Shown here in pieces: positions 50,919 through 59,771 of a DNA stretch of 64,000 nt (position 1 is the first letter of the stretch; the number at the start of each line of letters is the position of its first letter). The stretch is from Brevibacterium sp. Its GTDB lineage: Bacteria; Actinomycetota; Actinomycetes; Actinomycetales; Brevibacteriaceae. The notes below the pieces were generated by a model, which ran no database searches, was not told the DNA's origin, and was given only the letters and a program-made list of their open reading frames with translations. Location of the stretch: assembly GCA_030457025.1 (NCBI GenBank), contig JAKDSA010000008.1, positions 1-64,000 on the forward strand. The letters are read 5' to 3'. The translations under genes were made by a program, and so were the position numbers.

Positions 50919-51569
50919 ATGACCAGCCGCTCAGATGTCGCAGCCATCATCGACCACACCCTGCTCAAACCCGAGGCCACCCCTGCCGACGTCGAAGCCC
51001 TCGTGTCAGAGGCGAAGGAGCTCGGCGTTCTCGCGATCTGCGTCTCCCCGTCGATGCTTCCCGTCACCGAGCCCGGCGAACTGGTCGTCGCAACCGTCGT
51101 CGGCTTCCCCAGCGGTCAGGTCAAGCCAGAGATCAAGGCCGCCGAGGCTGCCCGTGCGGTATCCGACGGTGCCGCCGAGGTCGACATGGTCATCAACATC
51201 GGCCAGGCCATCGCCGGTGACTTCGACGCTGTCGAGGCCGACATCCGTGGTGTCGTCGACGCCAGCGGCAGCGCACTGGTCAAGGTCATCATCGAATCTG
51301 CGGCGCTGAGCGACGAGCAGATCGTCGACGCCTGCGCTCGCGCCGAGACTGCTGGGGCAGGCTTCGTCAAGACCTCCACCGGGTTCCACCCTGCAGGTGG
51401 AGCCAGTGCACACGCGGTGGCCCTCATGCGCGAAACTGTGGGCGATCGCCTCGGCGTCAAGGCCTCCGGCGGCATCCGCACCGTCGATGCCGCGGAAGAG
51501 ATGATTGCTGCGGGAGCCTCACGCCTCGGGCTCTCCGGGTCCGCCGGGATCCTCGCCGAGCTCTCCTAA
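50919..51569 (+). CDS. deoC: Deoxyribose-phosphate aldolase
   Basis: 216 residues. N-terminus [25 protein letters not shown], then [64 protein letters not shown] with the Schiff-base lysine and [25 protein letters not shown]. It cleaves deoxyribose-5-phosphate to acetaldehyde and glyceraldehyde-3-phosphate. ATG 50919 has CTTGGAGG upstream. No phosphopentomutase lies in this operon. Last gene, followed by a large hairpin. Confidence 0.93.
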   Translation: MTSRSDVAAIIDHTLLKPEATPADVEALVSEAKELGVLAICVSPSMLPVTEPGELVVATVVGFPSGQVKPEIKAAEAARAVSDGAAEVDMVINIGQAIAGDFDAVEADIRGVVDASGSALVKVIIESAALSDEQIVDACARAETAGAGFVKTSTGFHPAGGASAHAVALMRETVGDRLGVKASGGIRTVDAAEEMIAAGASRLGLSGSAGILAELS

Positions 51570-51582
51570 CCGAAGTTGCCTA

Positions 51583-51634
51583 CAGTCGAAGTCAGGCTGA
51601 GCTGTGTACAACCAGCTCAGCCTGACTTCGACTG
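51583..51634. terminator. Terminator hairpin after deoC
   Basis: Perfect arms of 22 bp at 51583-51604 and 51613-51634 (outer CAGTCGAAGTCAG with CTGACTTCGACTG) around an 8-base loop TGTACAAC. It ends the nucleoside operon and faces the convergent hypothetical gene. The perfect arms of this length are unusual; no T-run follows. Confidence 0.75.
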
Positions 51635-51802
51635 CATGAGGCCACGTACACCACCGTGCGAGTGCGTCAGCAACGGTCGTGGTGAACCCTGCAGAAGGCA
51701 ACTGTTCGTGGAACGAACAACACGCCCCTCGCAGATGTGACACAAGGGCTCAGCGGAGAACGGAGGTGGTTTCCTGCCGTAAGGCCTTTTGGGCCCTGCT
51801 GG

Positions 51803-52243
51803 CTAGAAGAGCCGCCTGAGCGTGGCCGACACAGCTTCGGGGTCGCGCAAGATCCCTCTCAACTTGGGACCGCAATGAATTTCGCGAAGAAGATTCGTCG
51901 CCGTCCTGGCAGACCCGGAGTCATATCCAACGATGCAATGGCGAGTGACATCGAGTTGCGCCGGGGTTTCGCCGATGGCATCTACAGCCAGTGAACCGAT
52001 CGGTGCATCGTCTGTCCACGAGCCGAGCGTCAGGGCCATGCGAAGCGCACCGACGAGAATATCGGCGAGCGCCGGTCGTAACCAACGGCCGATAGGCAGA
52101 TAGAGTTCCAGCGCCTCGATGTCCGCCCATCGATACATGTGGTCTGGACGGTCTGGGACTCGATGAATCAACCCGTTTTCGCTCACGACGAAGTGTGAAT
52201 CACAAGTGTTCCCGATCGATATGCCCTCGTGGCGAGCTGCCAC
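51803..52243 (-). CDS. Hypothetical protein
   Basis: 146 residues from GTG 52243. I do not recognise a family. The segment FVVSENGLIHRVPDRPDHMYRWADIEALELYLPIGRW alternates hydrophobic and polar residues as in a small beta-sheet domain, possibly PH-like. ALADILVGALRMALTLGSW and ARTATNLLREIH look helical. No signal peptide or membrane segment. Base composition is lower in GC than deoC and bioB. Translation evidence is limited to frame length and codon pattern; an upstream ribosome-binding site is not obvious, so the call is tentative. Confidence 0.45.
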   Translation of the reverse strand: MAARHEGISIGNTCDSHFVVSENGLIHRVPDRPDHMYRWADIEALELYLPIGRWLRPALADILVGALRMALTLGSWTDDAPIGSLAVDAIGETPAQLDVTRHCIVGYDSGSARTATNLLREIHCGPKLRGILRDPEAVSATLRRLF

Positions 52244-52320
52244 GTCATCAGACGGATGGAGACTATCCCCACAGGAGGTGAGCCGACGTTGCGTCTGCGG
52301 AGGGCGATTTTGCTCTCTCC

Positions 52321-52333
52321 TGAACAGTGTTCA
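52321..52333. promoter_or_regulatory. BioQ-like operator
   Basis: The 13-bp TGAACAGTGTTCA is a perfect palindrome (TGAAC-N3-GTTCA), close to the BioQ motif TGAAC-N3-GTTAC known from corynebacteria. It overlaps the AATAAT -10-like hexamer directly upstream of bioB. Bound repressor would block the bio operon promoter. Confidence 0.65.
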
Positions 52334-52344
52334 ATAATTGGATG
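52333..52344 (+). promoter_or_regulatory. Candidate bioB -10, leaderless
   Basis: AATAAT at 52333-52338 matches TATAAT at five of six positions and is followed by six bases and ATG 52345. No ribosome-binding site is present. The operator overlaps its first base. Confidence 0.45.
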
Positions 52345-53595
52345 ATGGTTAACTATTTGTCACTCGCCGAGCGTGTGCTCTCCGGTACCCCGGCCACCGC
52401 CTCCGATGCCCGCGCGATTCTGTCGTCCCCGAATGAGGATCTGCTCGACCTCGTCGCAGCCGCAGCCCGGCTGCGACGCGAGCACTTCGGCAAGCGCATC
52501 AAGATCAACTACCTCGTCAATCTCAAGTCCGGTCTGTGCCCGGAGGACTGCAGCTACTGCTCACAGCGCCTAGGCTCCGAAGCGGAGATCCTCAAGTATT
52601 CCTGGCTGCCCAAGGAGGAGGCCAAGCGCCAGGCGGAGTTCGGTCTGGCCGGAGGTGCCTCGCGCGTCTGTCTCGTCGCCTCCGGTCGCGGTCCGTCGAA
52701 CAGGGATGTCGAGCGTGTCTCGGGAATGGTCGAGGAGATCAAGTCTGCCACTCCCGGCGTCGAGGTCTGCGCTTGTCTCGGATTCCTCAAGGATGGCCAG
52801 GCGCATCGCCTCAAGGAGGCCGGGGTCGATGCTTATAACCACAACCTCAACACCGCTGAGTCCCTCTACGCCGACATCTGCTCGACACACACCTTTGCCG
52901 ACCGGGTCGACACCGTCGACAAGGCTCGCGGCGCCGGACTCTCCCCGTGCTCGGGACTCCTCGTCGGCGTGGGCGAGACGAACGACCAGATCATCGAGGC
53001 GATCGAATCGCTCAAGGCCGTCGACTCCGACTCGATCCCGGTCAACTTCCTCATCCCCTTCGACGGCACCCCGTTGGAGGGCACCAACACGCTGACCCCG
53101 CAGCACTGCGTGAGGATTCTGTGCGCTGTGCGCTTCCTGTGCCCGGATCGCGAACTGCGCATTGCCGGCGGCCGTGAAATGCACCTGCGTTCGCTGCAGT
53201 CGCTGTCGCTGAATGTGGCCAATTCGCTGTTCCTCGGCGACTACCTCACTTCGGAGGGTCAGGCAGCCGAAGAGGATCTCGACATGATCGTCGATGGCGG
53301 GTTCGAGATCGTCGGCGCGGAGAGCGCCCAGCAGCTGCGCGACGAGCTCAAGGCCCACAGGGCAGCCCATCAGGCTGCCTTCGACGGCGAAGCAACCGGC
53401 CCCGCGAGCGGCGACGGTGCGTCCGCTGCCGGCACTGGCGCATCGAGCGAGACTGCACCAGCACCAGTCGCAGGTGGCGCACTGCCGTGTGGCAAACCGC
53501 TGCCGCCTGTCGGTCACGAGGCAGGCAACTCGGGCGTGACGATTCCGACGATCCGCCGCCGCGGTGCTGGCACAGAGATCTCTCCCAATGCCTGA
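52345..53595 (+). CDS. bioB: Biotin synthase
   Basis: 416 residues. The radical-SAM cluster motif is SGLCPEDCSYCSQRLGS (CxxxCxxC). The family blocks ILKYSWLPKEEAKRQAEFGLAGGASRVCLVASGRGP, DAYNHNLNTAESLYADIC and IPVNFLIPFDGTPLEGTNTLTPQHCVRILCAVRFLCPDRELRIAGGREMHLRSLQ are intact. It inserts sulfur into dethiobiotin to give biotin, the last step of the pathway. The C-terminal 60 residues form an Ala/Gly-rich tail not needed for the fold. ATG 52345 is placed six bases after the -10-like hexamer; ATG 52342 is possible. The stop overlaps bioA. Confidence 0.92.
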   Translation: MVNYLSLAERVLSGTPATASDARAILSSPNEDLLDLVAAAARLRREHFGKRIKINYLVNLKSGLCPEDCSYCSQRLGSEAEILKYSWLPKEEAKRQAEFGLAGGASRVCLVASGRGPSNRDVERVSGMVEEIKSATPGVEVCACLGFLKDGQAHRLKEAGVDAYNHNLNTAESLYADICSTHTFADRVDTVDKARGAGLSPCSGLLVGVGETNDQIIEAIESLKAVDSDSIPVNFLIPFDGTPLEGTNTLTPQHCVRILCAVRFLCPDRELRIAGGREMHLRSLQSLSLNVANSLFLGDYLTSEGQAAEEDLDMIVDGGFEIVGAESAQQLRDELKAHRAAHQAAFDGEATGPASGDGASAAGTGASSETAPAPVAGGALPCGKPLPPVGHEAGNSGVTIPTIRRRGAGTEISPNA

Positions 53596-54922
53596 GCCGG
53601 CACGGTCAGGTCCCCAGAGCACGCTGGACAGGGATGCCGGTCTTCTCTGGCACCCCTATGGTCCCCTCGATGCTGGGGCGCACTTTTCGGTCACCGGTGC
53701 AGCCGGTGCCTATGTGGAACTGTGTGACGCTTCCGGCTCGCCACATCGGCTCCTGGACGGGATGAGCTCGTGGTGGGCGGTTGTCCACGGCTACCGACAC
53801 CCGGTCATGGACGCGGCGCTGACGCACCAGATCCGCTCGTTCTCGCATGTCATGTTCGGCGGTCTGACCCACGGCCCGGCCGTCGACCTGGCCGAGCACC
53901 TCGTCGCGGTCACCCCGGCCGGACTCGACCATGTCTATCTGGCCGACTCGGGCTCGGTCTCGGTCGAGGTCGCGCTCAAGCTCGCCATCCAGTACCAACA
54001 GGCTCGCGGACGCGACCGCAGTCGCTTCCTCGCCCTCGAAGGCGCCTATCACGGTGACACGACCGGTGCGATGAGCGTGTGCGACCCGGTCGGGGGAATG
54101 CACGCCGACTTCGCGGGACTGCTGTCCCCACAGTTGTTTCTGCCGCGTCCTCCGCTGCCGGAGGCTTCCACCTCCGAGGTCGATGCCTGGGTGGTCCGGG
54201 CGGAGAACCTCGTCGACGCGCATGGGTCAGAACTTGCCGGCATCATCGTCGAGCCTCTCTTCCAGGGCGCTGGCGGTATGCGTCCCTATCACCCGGCTGC
54301 CTTGAGGACGCTGCGGCGGCTGGCCACCGAGATCGACGCCGTGTTCATCGCCGATGAGATCGCCACCGGATTCGGCCGCACCGGTACTGATTTCGCCTGC
54401 CGTTCGGCCGGGATCACCCCGGATGTCATGTGCCTGGGCAAGGCGCTGACCGGGGGGTATCTGACCTTGGCGGCCCTCATGTGCAGCGGGCCGGTTGCCG
54501 AGGTCATCACCGCTTCCTCCCACCGGGCGCTCATGCACGGACCGACCTTCATGGCCAACCCGCTGGCCTGTGCGGCAGCCACAGCCTCGGTCGGGTTGCT
54601 CTTCGCCGATGACACGAGCGGCTGGAAGCCGGCCATCGCCCGCATCTCTCCCGCACTCGAAACCGGTCTCGCGCCGGCTCGAGAGCTGGCGCACGTCGCC
54701 GAAGTGCGTGTCACCGGTGGCATCGGCGTCATCGAACTCGACCGTCCGGTCGATGTCGGACTCACCACACGCATCGCCGCCGAGCACGGCGTGTGGCTGC
54801 GGCCGTTCCGGCGACACATCTACACCATGCCGCCCTACATTTCGACACCGGAGACGATGGCGACGATCACTGCGGCAATGGTCGCTGCCGCCGCGGCGCA
54901 CTCCGAAGGAGATCTGCGATGA
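53588..54922 (+). CDS. bioA: Adenosylmethionine-8-amino-7-oxononanoate aminotransferase
   Basis: 444 residues. N-terminal LLWHPYGPLDAGAHFSVTGAAGAYVELCDASG followed by LLDGMSSWWAVVHGYRHPVMDAALTHQIRSFSHVMFGGLTH are typical of BioA. The PLP lysine lies in CLGKALTGGYLTLAALMCSG, and AADEIATGFGRTG-like FIADEIATGFGRTGTDFACRSAG holds the cofactor aspartate. It converts KAPA to DAPA using S-adenosylmethionine. Its start overlaps the bioB stop by eight bases, its stop overlaps bioF (ATGA). Confidence 0.93.
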   Translation: MPEPARSGPQSTLDRDAGLLWHPYGPLDAGAHFSVTGAAGAYVELCDASGSPHRLLDGMSSWWAVVHGYRHPVMDAALTHQIRSFSHVMFGGLTHGPAVDLAEHLVAVTPAGLDHVYLADSGSVSVEVALKLAIQYQQARGRDRSRFLALEGAYHGDTTGAMSVCDPVGGMHADFAGLLSPQLFLPRPPLPEASTSEVDAWVVRAENLVDAHGSELAGIIVEPLFQGAGGMRPYHPAALRTLRRLATEIDAVFIADEIATGFGRTGTDFACRSAGITPDVMCLGKALTGGYLTLAALMCSGPVAEVITASSHRALMHGPTFMANPLACAAATASVGLLFADDTSGWKPAIARISPALETGLAPARELAHVAEVRVTGGIGVIELDRPVDVGLTTRIAAEHGVWLRPFRRHIYTMPPYISTPETMATITAAMVAAAAAHSEGDLR

Positions 54923-56049
54923 ACGCCATCGCCTCCCGCCTGACCATGGCAGCCGAACGCCGCAGGGCCGCCGATATGGACCGCAATGATCCGGTGCTCA
55001 ACGGACTCGACCTCGCCTCCAACGACTACCTCGGTCTCTCTCAGCATCCGGTTGTGCGTACGGCGGCGATCGAGGCGATCGATGACTATGGCACCTCAGC
55101 TAGGGCCTCGCGCCTCGTCACCGGGACCACACGCGCCCATCACCTGCTCGAATCCGCGCTCACCGAACGGCTGAGTCACCCGGCGTGTGTGACGTTCTCC
55201 AGCGGTTATCTGGCCAATATCGCCGCCGTCACGACCTTGGCTGGGCCAGATACCCTCATCGTCTCGGACGCCCACAATCACGCCTCACTCATCGACGCCT
55301 GTCGTCTGACGAAGGCCTCGATCACCGTCGTTGCCCACAATGATCCGAGCGCCGTCGAAACGGCCTTGGCCGACCGGGCGCAGACCGAAGCGCTCGTGAT
55401 CGTCGAATCGGTCTACTCCGTCCTCGGCGACGCAGCCGATCTGCCGCGACTGCTTCAACTCTGTGAGCGCTACGATGCTCTCCTCCTTGTCGACGAGGCT
55501 CACGGGATCGGTGTGGCCGGTATCGACGAACACTGCGGAATGGGCGCAGCCGCGGGCCTGAGTGAACTCCGCGAGCGGCTCGTCGTCACCGCGACCCTAT
55601 CGAAGGCGCTCGGCTCCCAAGGAGGAGCGCTGCTGGGCTCCGAGCTCATCCGCGATGCCGCCGTGAACACTGCCCGCTCCTTCATCTTCGACACCGGTCT
55701 CGCCCCGGCCAACGCGGCAGCCGCTCATGCGGCGCTTGGCCTCATCACTTCCGACAGGGTGGCATCCATGGCGGGCGCGCGGAATGCACTCGCAACTGCA
55801 CTTGAGGTGCCGGTTCCTGCCGGCGCTGTGCTCTCGGTGCCGATGCCGACGCCCGAATCCGGGGTGCGAGCCCGCGCTCTGCTGCGTCAGGAGGGGATCC
55901 TTGTCGGCTGCTTCCGCCCGCCCTCGGTTCCTGATGGCATTACGCGGGTGCGGCCGACCGCGCGTGCTGGTCTGAGCCCCGATGAGCTGGCCCATGCCTG
56001 TGCGCGGATCCGGGCGATCACCGAGGCCTGCGTCGCGGAGGCGGGGTGA
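54919..56049 (+). CDS. bioF: 8-amino-7-oxononanoate synthase
   Basis: 376 residues. The alpha-oxoamine synthase fold shows LDLASNDYLGLSQHPVVR, YGTSARASRLVTGTTRAHHLLESALTERLSH, FSSGYLANIAAVTTLAG, LLLVDEAHGIGVAG and the PLP lysine in VTATLSKALGSQGGALLGSE. It condenses pimeloyl thioester with alanine to KAPA. ATG 54919 is preceded by GAAGGAGAT and overlaps the bioA stop. Downstream bioD overlaps its stop, giving a fully coupled operon. Confidence 0.93.
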   Translation: MNAIASRLTMAAERRRAADMDRNDPVLNGLDLASNDYLGLSQHPVVRTAAIEAIDDYGTSARASRLVTGTTRAHHLLESALTERLSHPACVTFSSGYLANIAAVTTLAGPDTLIVSDAHNHASLIDACRLTKASITVVAHNDPSAVETALADRAQTEALVIVESVYSVLGDAADLPRLLQLCERYDALLLVDEAHGIGVAGIDEHCGMGAAAGLSELRERLVVTATLSKALGSQGGALLGSELIRDAAVNTARSFIFDTGLAPANAAAAHAALGLITSDRVASMAGARNALATALEVPVPAGAVLSVPMPTPESGVRARALLRQEGILVGCFRPPSVPDGITRVRPTARAGLSPDELAHACARIRAITEACVAEAG

Positions 56050-56813
56050 TTCCGCGCTTCCTGCTCGTCACGGGAACGGACACCGGCGTCGGCAAGACGA
56101 TTGCGACGGCGGCGCTGGCCGCGACGCTGAGGGCGGCCGGGAGGCGGGTCATCATGTGCAAGCCGATCCAGACGGGGCACATCAGTCCTGACGATCCACA
56201 GCGCGAGCATCTTGAAGCCGATTACAGCGATGTCGTCACCGAATCCGACGCCCAGATCGTCGCTCGGCTGACCGGAATCCATACGTTCACGAATATCACG
56301 CTGCGTCTGCCGATGGCTCCGCTTCCAGCGGCGCGCCTAGAGGCGACAGGGTCCGTGTCTGCGACTGCCGGAGCAGCCTCGATCCTGCCCAGCGCGGCCG
56401 AGCATGCGCAGCTCATCGCCACAGTTGCCGAACGCACCCGTGCTGACCACGTCCTCATCGAAGGCTCCGGGGGAGTGCTCGTCGACTTCGGAGGCCACAC
56501 CGCTGCCGACATCCTCGCCTGCCTTTCGCCCGACCCAGACTCCGTCGGTGCCGTCATCGTCTCCCGCTCGCGCCTGGGCACACTGAACCACGCCGCTCTG
56601 ACGGCCGAGGCACTGGGGAATCGGCACATATCGGTCACCGGCATCATCATGGGCTCGTGGCCTGAGCCTGCGCCGCCGGTCGACCGTGACAATCGCTGCG
56701 CTCTATCGGCTATCGCCCCCATCCTCGGTGCGGTTCCGGCTGGAGCCGGTCACCGCCTCGGGCCCGGCGAGTTCACGGCGCAAGCCCCTGGTTGGCTCCA
56801 TCTGCCGTGGTGA
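56046..56813 (+). CDS. bioD: Dethiobiotin synthetase
   Basis: 255 residues from GTG 56046, overlapping the bioF stop. The ATP-binding loop FLLVTGTDTGVGKTIATAALAATLRAAGRRVIMCKPIQTG is the BioD signature, and IEGSGGVLVDFGG is the second family block. It carboxylates DAPA to dethiobiotin using CO2 and ATP. Completes the bioBAFD operon; no bioC/bioH is present here, so the pimeloyl precursor must come from elsewhere. Confidence 0.92.
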   Translation: MIPRFLLVTGTDTGVGKTIATAALAATLRAAGRRVIMCKPIQTGHISPDDPQREHLEADYSDVVTESDAQIVARLTGIHTFTNITLRLPMAPLPAARLEATGSVSATAGAASILPSAAEHAQLIATVAERTRADHVLIEGSGGVLVDFGGHTAADILACLSPDPDSVGAVIVSRSRLGTLNHAALTAEALGNRHISVTGIIMGSWPEPAPPVDRDNRCALSAIAPILGAVPAGAGHRLGPGEFTAQAPGWLHLPW

Positions 56814-56892
56814 CCCAGAACTGGCTGTGCTGCTCCTCGTAGGTGAGGCAGCGTCGTGCCGGCGTGAGGTGTCCTCTGCGCCGACTCTTGGA

Positions 56893-58770
56893 TCAGAGAC
56901 CGAAGAAGGCCTTGAGCTCGGTGCTGATGGAGGTCAGACGCTGAGTCAGGGCCGGTCTGAGGGAGGCGCTCGCCGAGGTGGCCGGCAGCCGTAATCCTGC
57001 CCTGGCCGCGGCTCGGGTGTCGGCCTCGGTCGCGGCCTCCAACTCGGAGGGTTCGGCGACGACCTCGAGGTAGCACTTGAGCTTCGGCTCCGTGCCCGAA
57101 GGCCGGACGATGACGCGGGAGTTCGATTCCGAGAGGAGCAGAATCCCGTCGGTGGGAGGAAGCGCTTCGTAGCCGGCAGAGAGGTCGTGGACCTCGACGA
57201 CACGAGACCCGGCCAGGGACGTCGGCGGGTTCTCCCGCAGCTTCGCCATGGCAGTGGCGATGAGGGAGACATCGTCGAAGCGGAAGCTCAGCGGCGCGGT
57301 GGCAAAGTACCCGTCGCGGTTGCGGATCCGGTCGAGCTCGGTCTCGATGTCTGAGCCCGATTCCTTGAGACGCGAGGCCAGGGCCGCGAAGGTCACGGCC
57401 GTGGAGATGCCGTCTTTGTCTCTGACTGCTGTGGGGTCGACGCAGTAGCCCAGGGCCTCCTCGTAGCCGAAGACCAGCCCGGGGACACGCGAGATCCACT
57501 TGAACCCGGTGAGGGTGCTTATCGCGGCGAACCCATGGCTGCACGCTGCGGCGGCCAAACCGCGGGAGGAGACGATCGAGTTCGCGAATACCGGTGCTGC
57601 CGCCGCTTCTGCGGGTACGGCACTCTGGTCGTCGGACAGGTGCGCTTCGATCGTCTCAACCGAATGATGTGTGCCCTGAGCCAAACGAGCCGCGATGTCC
57701 TCACCGAGGACAAGTCCCACCTCGTCGCCGGACAGCTGTCGGTACCCGGCCGCTGTCGAGGTGTCCGGGATGGCGGCAGAGAAGCGGTCGGCATCGGGGT
57801 CATTGGCGATGATGAGTTCGGCACCGACCTCACGGGCCAGCGCATAGGACTCGTCGAGGGCACCGGCCTCCTCCGGGTTCGGGAACGCCACGGTCGGGAA
57901 GTCCGGATCGGGAGCCTGTTGAGAGGCGACCGGGTGGACATTGCCGAACCCGGTGCGGGCCAGAGCCGCCTCGGCGACGGAGGCCCCGACCCCGTGCAGG
58001 GAGGTGAGGACAATGTTCAGGTCGGTGCCCGAGGACACGTTGAGCGCATCGATGCGTTCCAGATAGGACTCGACGATCGACTCATCGAGGCGTTCCCACC
58101 CGGATTCGGCACGCGGTACGGACGCCACGGACTCGATCGCGGAGATCTGTGCGGCGATGAGCGCATCGGCAGGGCTGACGATCTGCGCACCGGCACCCGA
58201 CTCAGCGGCAGCAGGGTCGGACTCGATCGCCTGCAGCGGACGCTTGCCGAGGTAGACCTTGTAGCCGTTGTCGTCGGGCGGATTGTGGGACGCGGTGACC
58301 ATGACGCCGGCATCGGCCTGCAGGTGAGACAGGGCGAAGGCGAGAAGCGGAGTCGGGAGCTGATCGGGCAGCTGGATGGCAGTACCGCCGGCCGCAGTGA
58401 TGACTGCTGCGGTATCGGTCGCAAAGTCCGCGGACTTGTAGCGGGCGTCGCAGCCGATGACGACGGTGAAGCCCTCACCGACAGTGTTCAGGAGGAAACG
58501 GGAGAGCCCTGCAGCGGCACGGATGACGACGGCGCGGTTCATCCGGTTGGGTCCGGCGGCGATCTCTCCGCGCAGCCCGGCAGTGCCGAATGCCAGGGGA
58601 CCTGCGAAACGATCCTCGAGGTCGGCCAGCGCGGCCTCATCGCCCTCCCTCGCGGCGGCGAGGATGGTGCTGAGGGCCGTGGCCGTCTGAGTGTCGGGGT
58701 CATCGGCGATCCACGCCTCGACGATATCGGCGTCGAATCCGGAGGTGAAGCGATCGGCTACGCGAGTCAT
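56893..58770 (-). CDS. Phospho-sugar mutase (PGM2-type)
   Basis: 625 residues. The phosphoserine loop is VMVTASHNPPDDNGYKVYLG, the metal loop is LIIANDPDADRFSAA, the first block is LAFGTAGLRGEIAAGPNRMN and the C-terminal phosphate-binding block is SRVIVRPSGTEPKLKCYLEV. The length and the GTAGLRGE motif place it in the PGM2/PgcA group, whose members act as phosphoglucomutase, phosphomannomutase or phosphopentomutase. Its neighbour is purine nucleoside phosphorylase, which produces ribose-1-phosphate, so a phosphopentomutase role is attractive but unproven. ATG 58770 is the clear start, and 145 bases separate it from punA. Confidence 0.85.
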   Translation of the reverse strand: MTRVADRFTSGFDADIVEAWIADDPDTQTATALSTILAAAREGDEAALADLEDRFAGPLAFGTAGLRGEIAAGPNRMNRAVVIRAAAGLSRFLLNTVGEGFTVVIGCDARYKSADFATDTAAVITAAGGTAIQLPDQLPTPLLAFALSHLQADAGVMVTASHNPPDDNGYKVYLGKRPLQAIESDPAAAESGAGAQIVSPADALIAAQISAIESVASVPRAESGWERLDESIVESYLERIDALNVSSGTDLNIVLTSLHGVGASVAEAALARTGFGNVHPVASQQAPDPDFPTVAFPNPEEAGALDESYALAREVGAELIIANDPDADRFSAAIPDTSTAAGYRQLSGDEVGLVLGEDIAARLAQGTHHSVETIEAHLSDDQSAVPAEAAAAPVFANSIVSSRGLAAAACSHGFAAISTLTGFKWISRVPGLVFGYEEALGYCVDPTAVRDKDGISTAVTFAALASRLKESGSDIETELDRIRNRDGYFATAPLSFRFDDVSLIATAMAKLRENPPTSLAGSRVVEVHDLSAGYEALPPTDGILLLSESNSRVIVRPSGTEPKLKCYLEVVAEPSELEAATEADTRAAARAGLRLPATSASASLRPALTQRLTSISTELKAFFGL

Positions 58771-58915
58771 ATCTGTCCTTGTTCAATGTTGTCGAAGTGG
58801 GGAAGGCCGGAGGAAGCGGAATGCCGGTGGAAGGGGGCACCGCCTCCGTGAGACATGGTGACCGGTCGGTTCGAGTGCTTGGCACCGACTAGTCGCCCAC
58901 GGCTCACCGAGTCGT

Positions 58916-59725
58916 TCAGAGCTTTGCGACGATATCGGCGAGCAGCTGCGAGATGCGCGGGGCGGCGGCGACTCCGGCCTCGATGACCTCGGCGTGGGAG
59001 AGCGGAGTCTCCTGAATGCCGGCGGCCAGGTTCGTCACCAGGGAGATGCCCATGAGTTCCAGACCTGCCTGACGTGCGGCGATTGCCTCCAACGAGGTGG
59101 ACATTCCGACGAGGTCGGCGCCGAGGACTCCGGCCATGCGCACCTCGGCGGGAGTTTCGTAGTGAGGTCCGCGGAACTGGGCGTAGACGCCTTCGTCGAG
59201 GCTGGGGTCGATCTCCTTGGCGATGGCGCGCATGCGTGGGGAGTACAGGTCGGTGAGGTCAACGAAGTTCGCGCCTTCGATGGGGGAGGTGCCGGTGAGG
59301 TTGATGTGGTCGGAGATGAGAACCGGGGTGCCGGCGGCCCAGTTGCGGTTGAGTCCGCCGCAGCCGTTGGTCAGGACCAGGTTGGCGCAGCCGGCGGCAG
59401 CGGCGGTGCGGACCCCGTGGGCCACGGCGCGCACGCCCTTGCCTTCGTAGTAGTGGGTGCGGGAGCCGAGGACGAGAGCGTGCTTGCCGCTGGCTTCGAT
59501 CCGGATCGTGCGCAGGGTCGCTCCGTGGCCTTCGACGGCTGGAGCGTGGAAGCCCGGGACCTCGGCGGCTGAGATCTCGCTGATCGTCTCGCCGAGGAGT
59601 TCCGCGGCTCCGCCCCATCCCGAGCCGAGAACGAGAGCAATGTCATGGGCTTCGATGCCGGCTTTGGAGTTGATGGTCGTGGCCGCGGCGCGGGCGGCGG
59701 CGGTAGGATCGCTTAAGTCAGTCAT
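58916..59725 (-). CDS. punA: Purine nucleoside phosphorylase
   Basis: 269 residues of the trimeric PNP family. Signatures are IALVLGSGWGGAAELLG (phosphate loop), LVLGSRTHYYEGKGVRAVAHGVRTAAAAGC, NGCGGLNRNWAAGTPVLISDHINLTG, and AQFRGPHYETPAEVRMAGVLGADLVGMST. It phosphorolyses inosine and guanosine and deoxy analogues to base and sugar-1-phosphate. ATG 59725 is followed by SDPTAAARAAATTINSK. Co-directional with the mutase gene downstream, suggesting one transcript. Confidence 0.92.
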   Translation of the reverse strand: MTDLSDPTAAARAAATTINSKAGIEAHDIALVLGSGWGGAAELLGETISEISAAEVPGFHAPAVEGHGATLRTIRIEASGKHALVLGSRTHYYEGKGVRAVAHGVRTAAAAGCANLVLTNGCGGLNRNWAAGTPVLISDHINLTGTSPIEGANFVDLTDLYSPRMRAIAKEIDPSLDEGVYAQFRGPHYETPAEVRMAGVLGADLVGMSTSLEAIAARQAGLELMGISLVTNLAAGIQETPLSHAEVIEAGVAAAPRISQLLADIVAKL

Positions 59726-59771
59726 GACGCCAAGATTATCAAGTTCTCGACCCGTTCAAGGAGCGCACACA

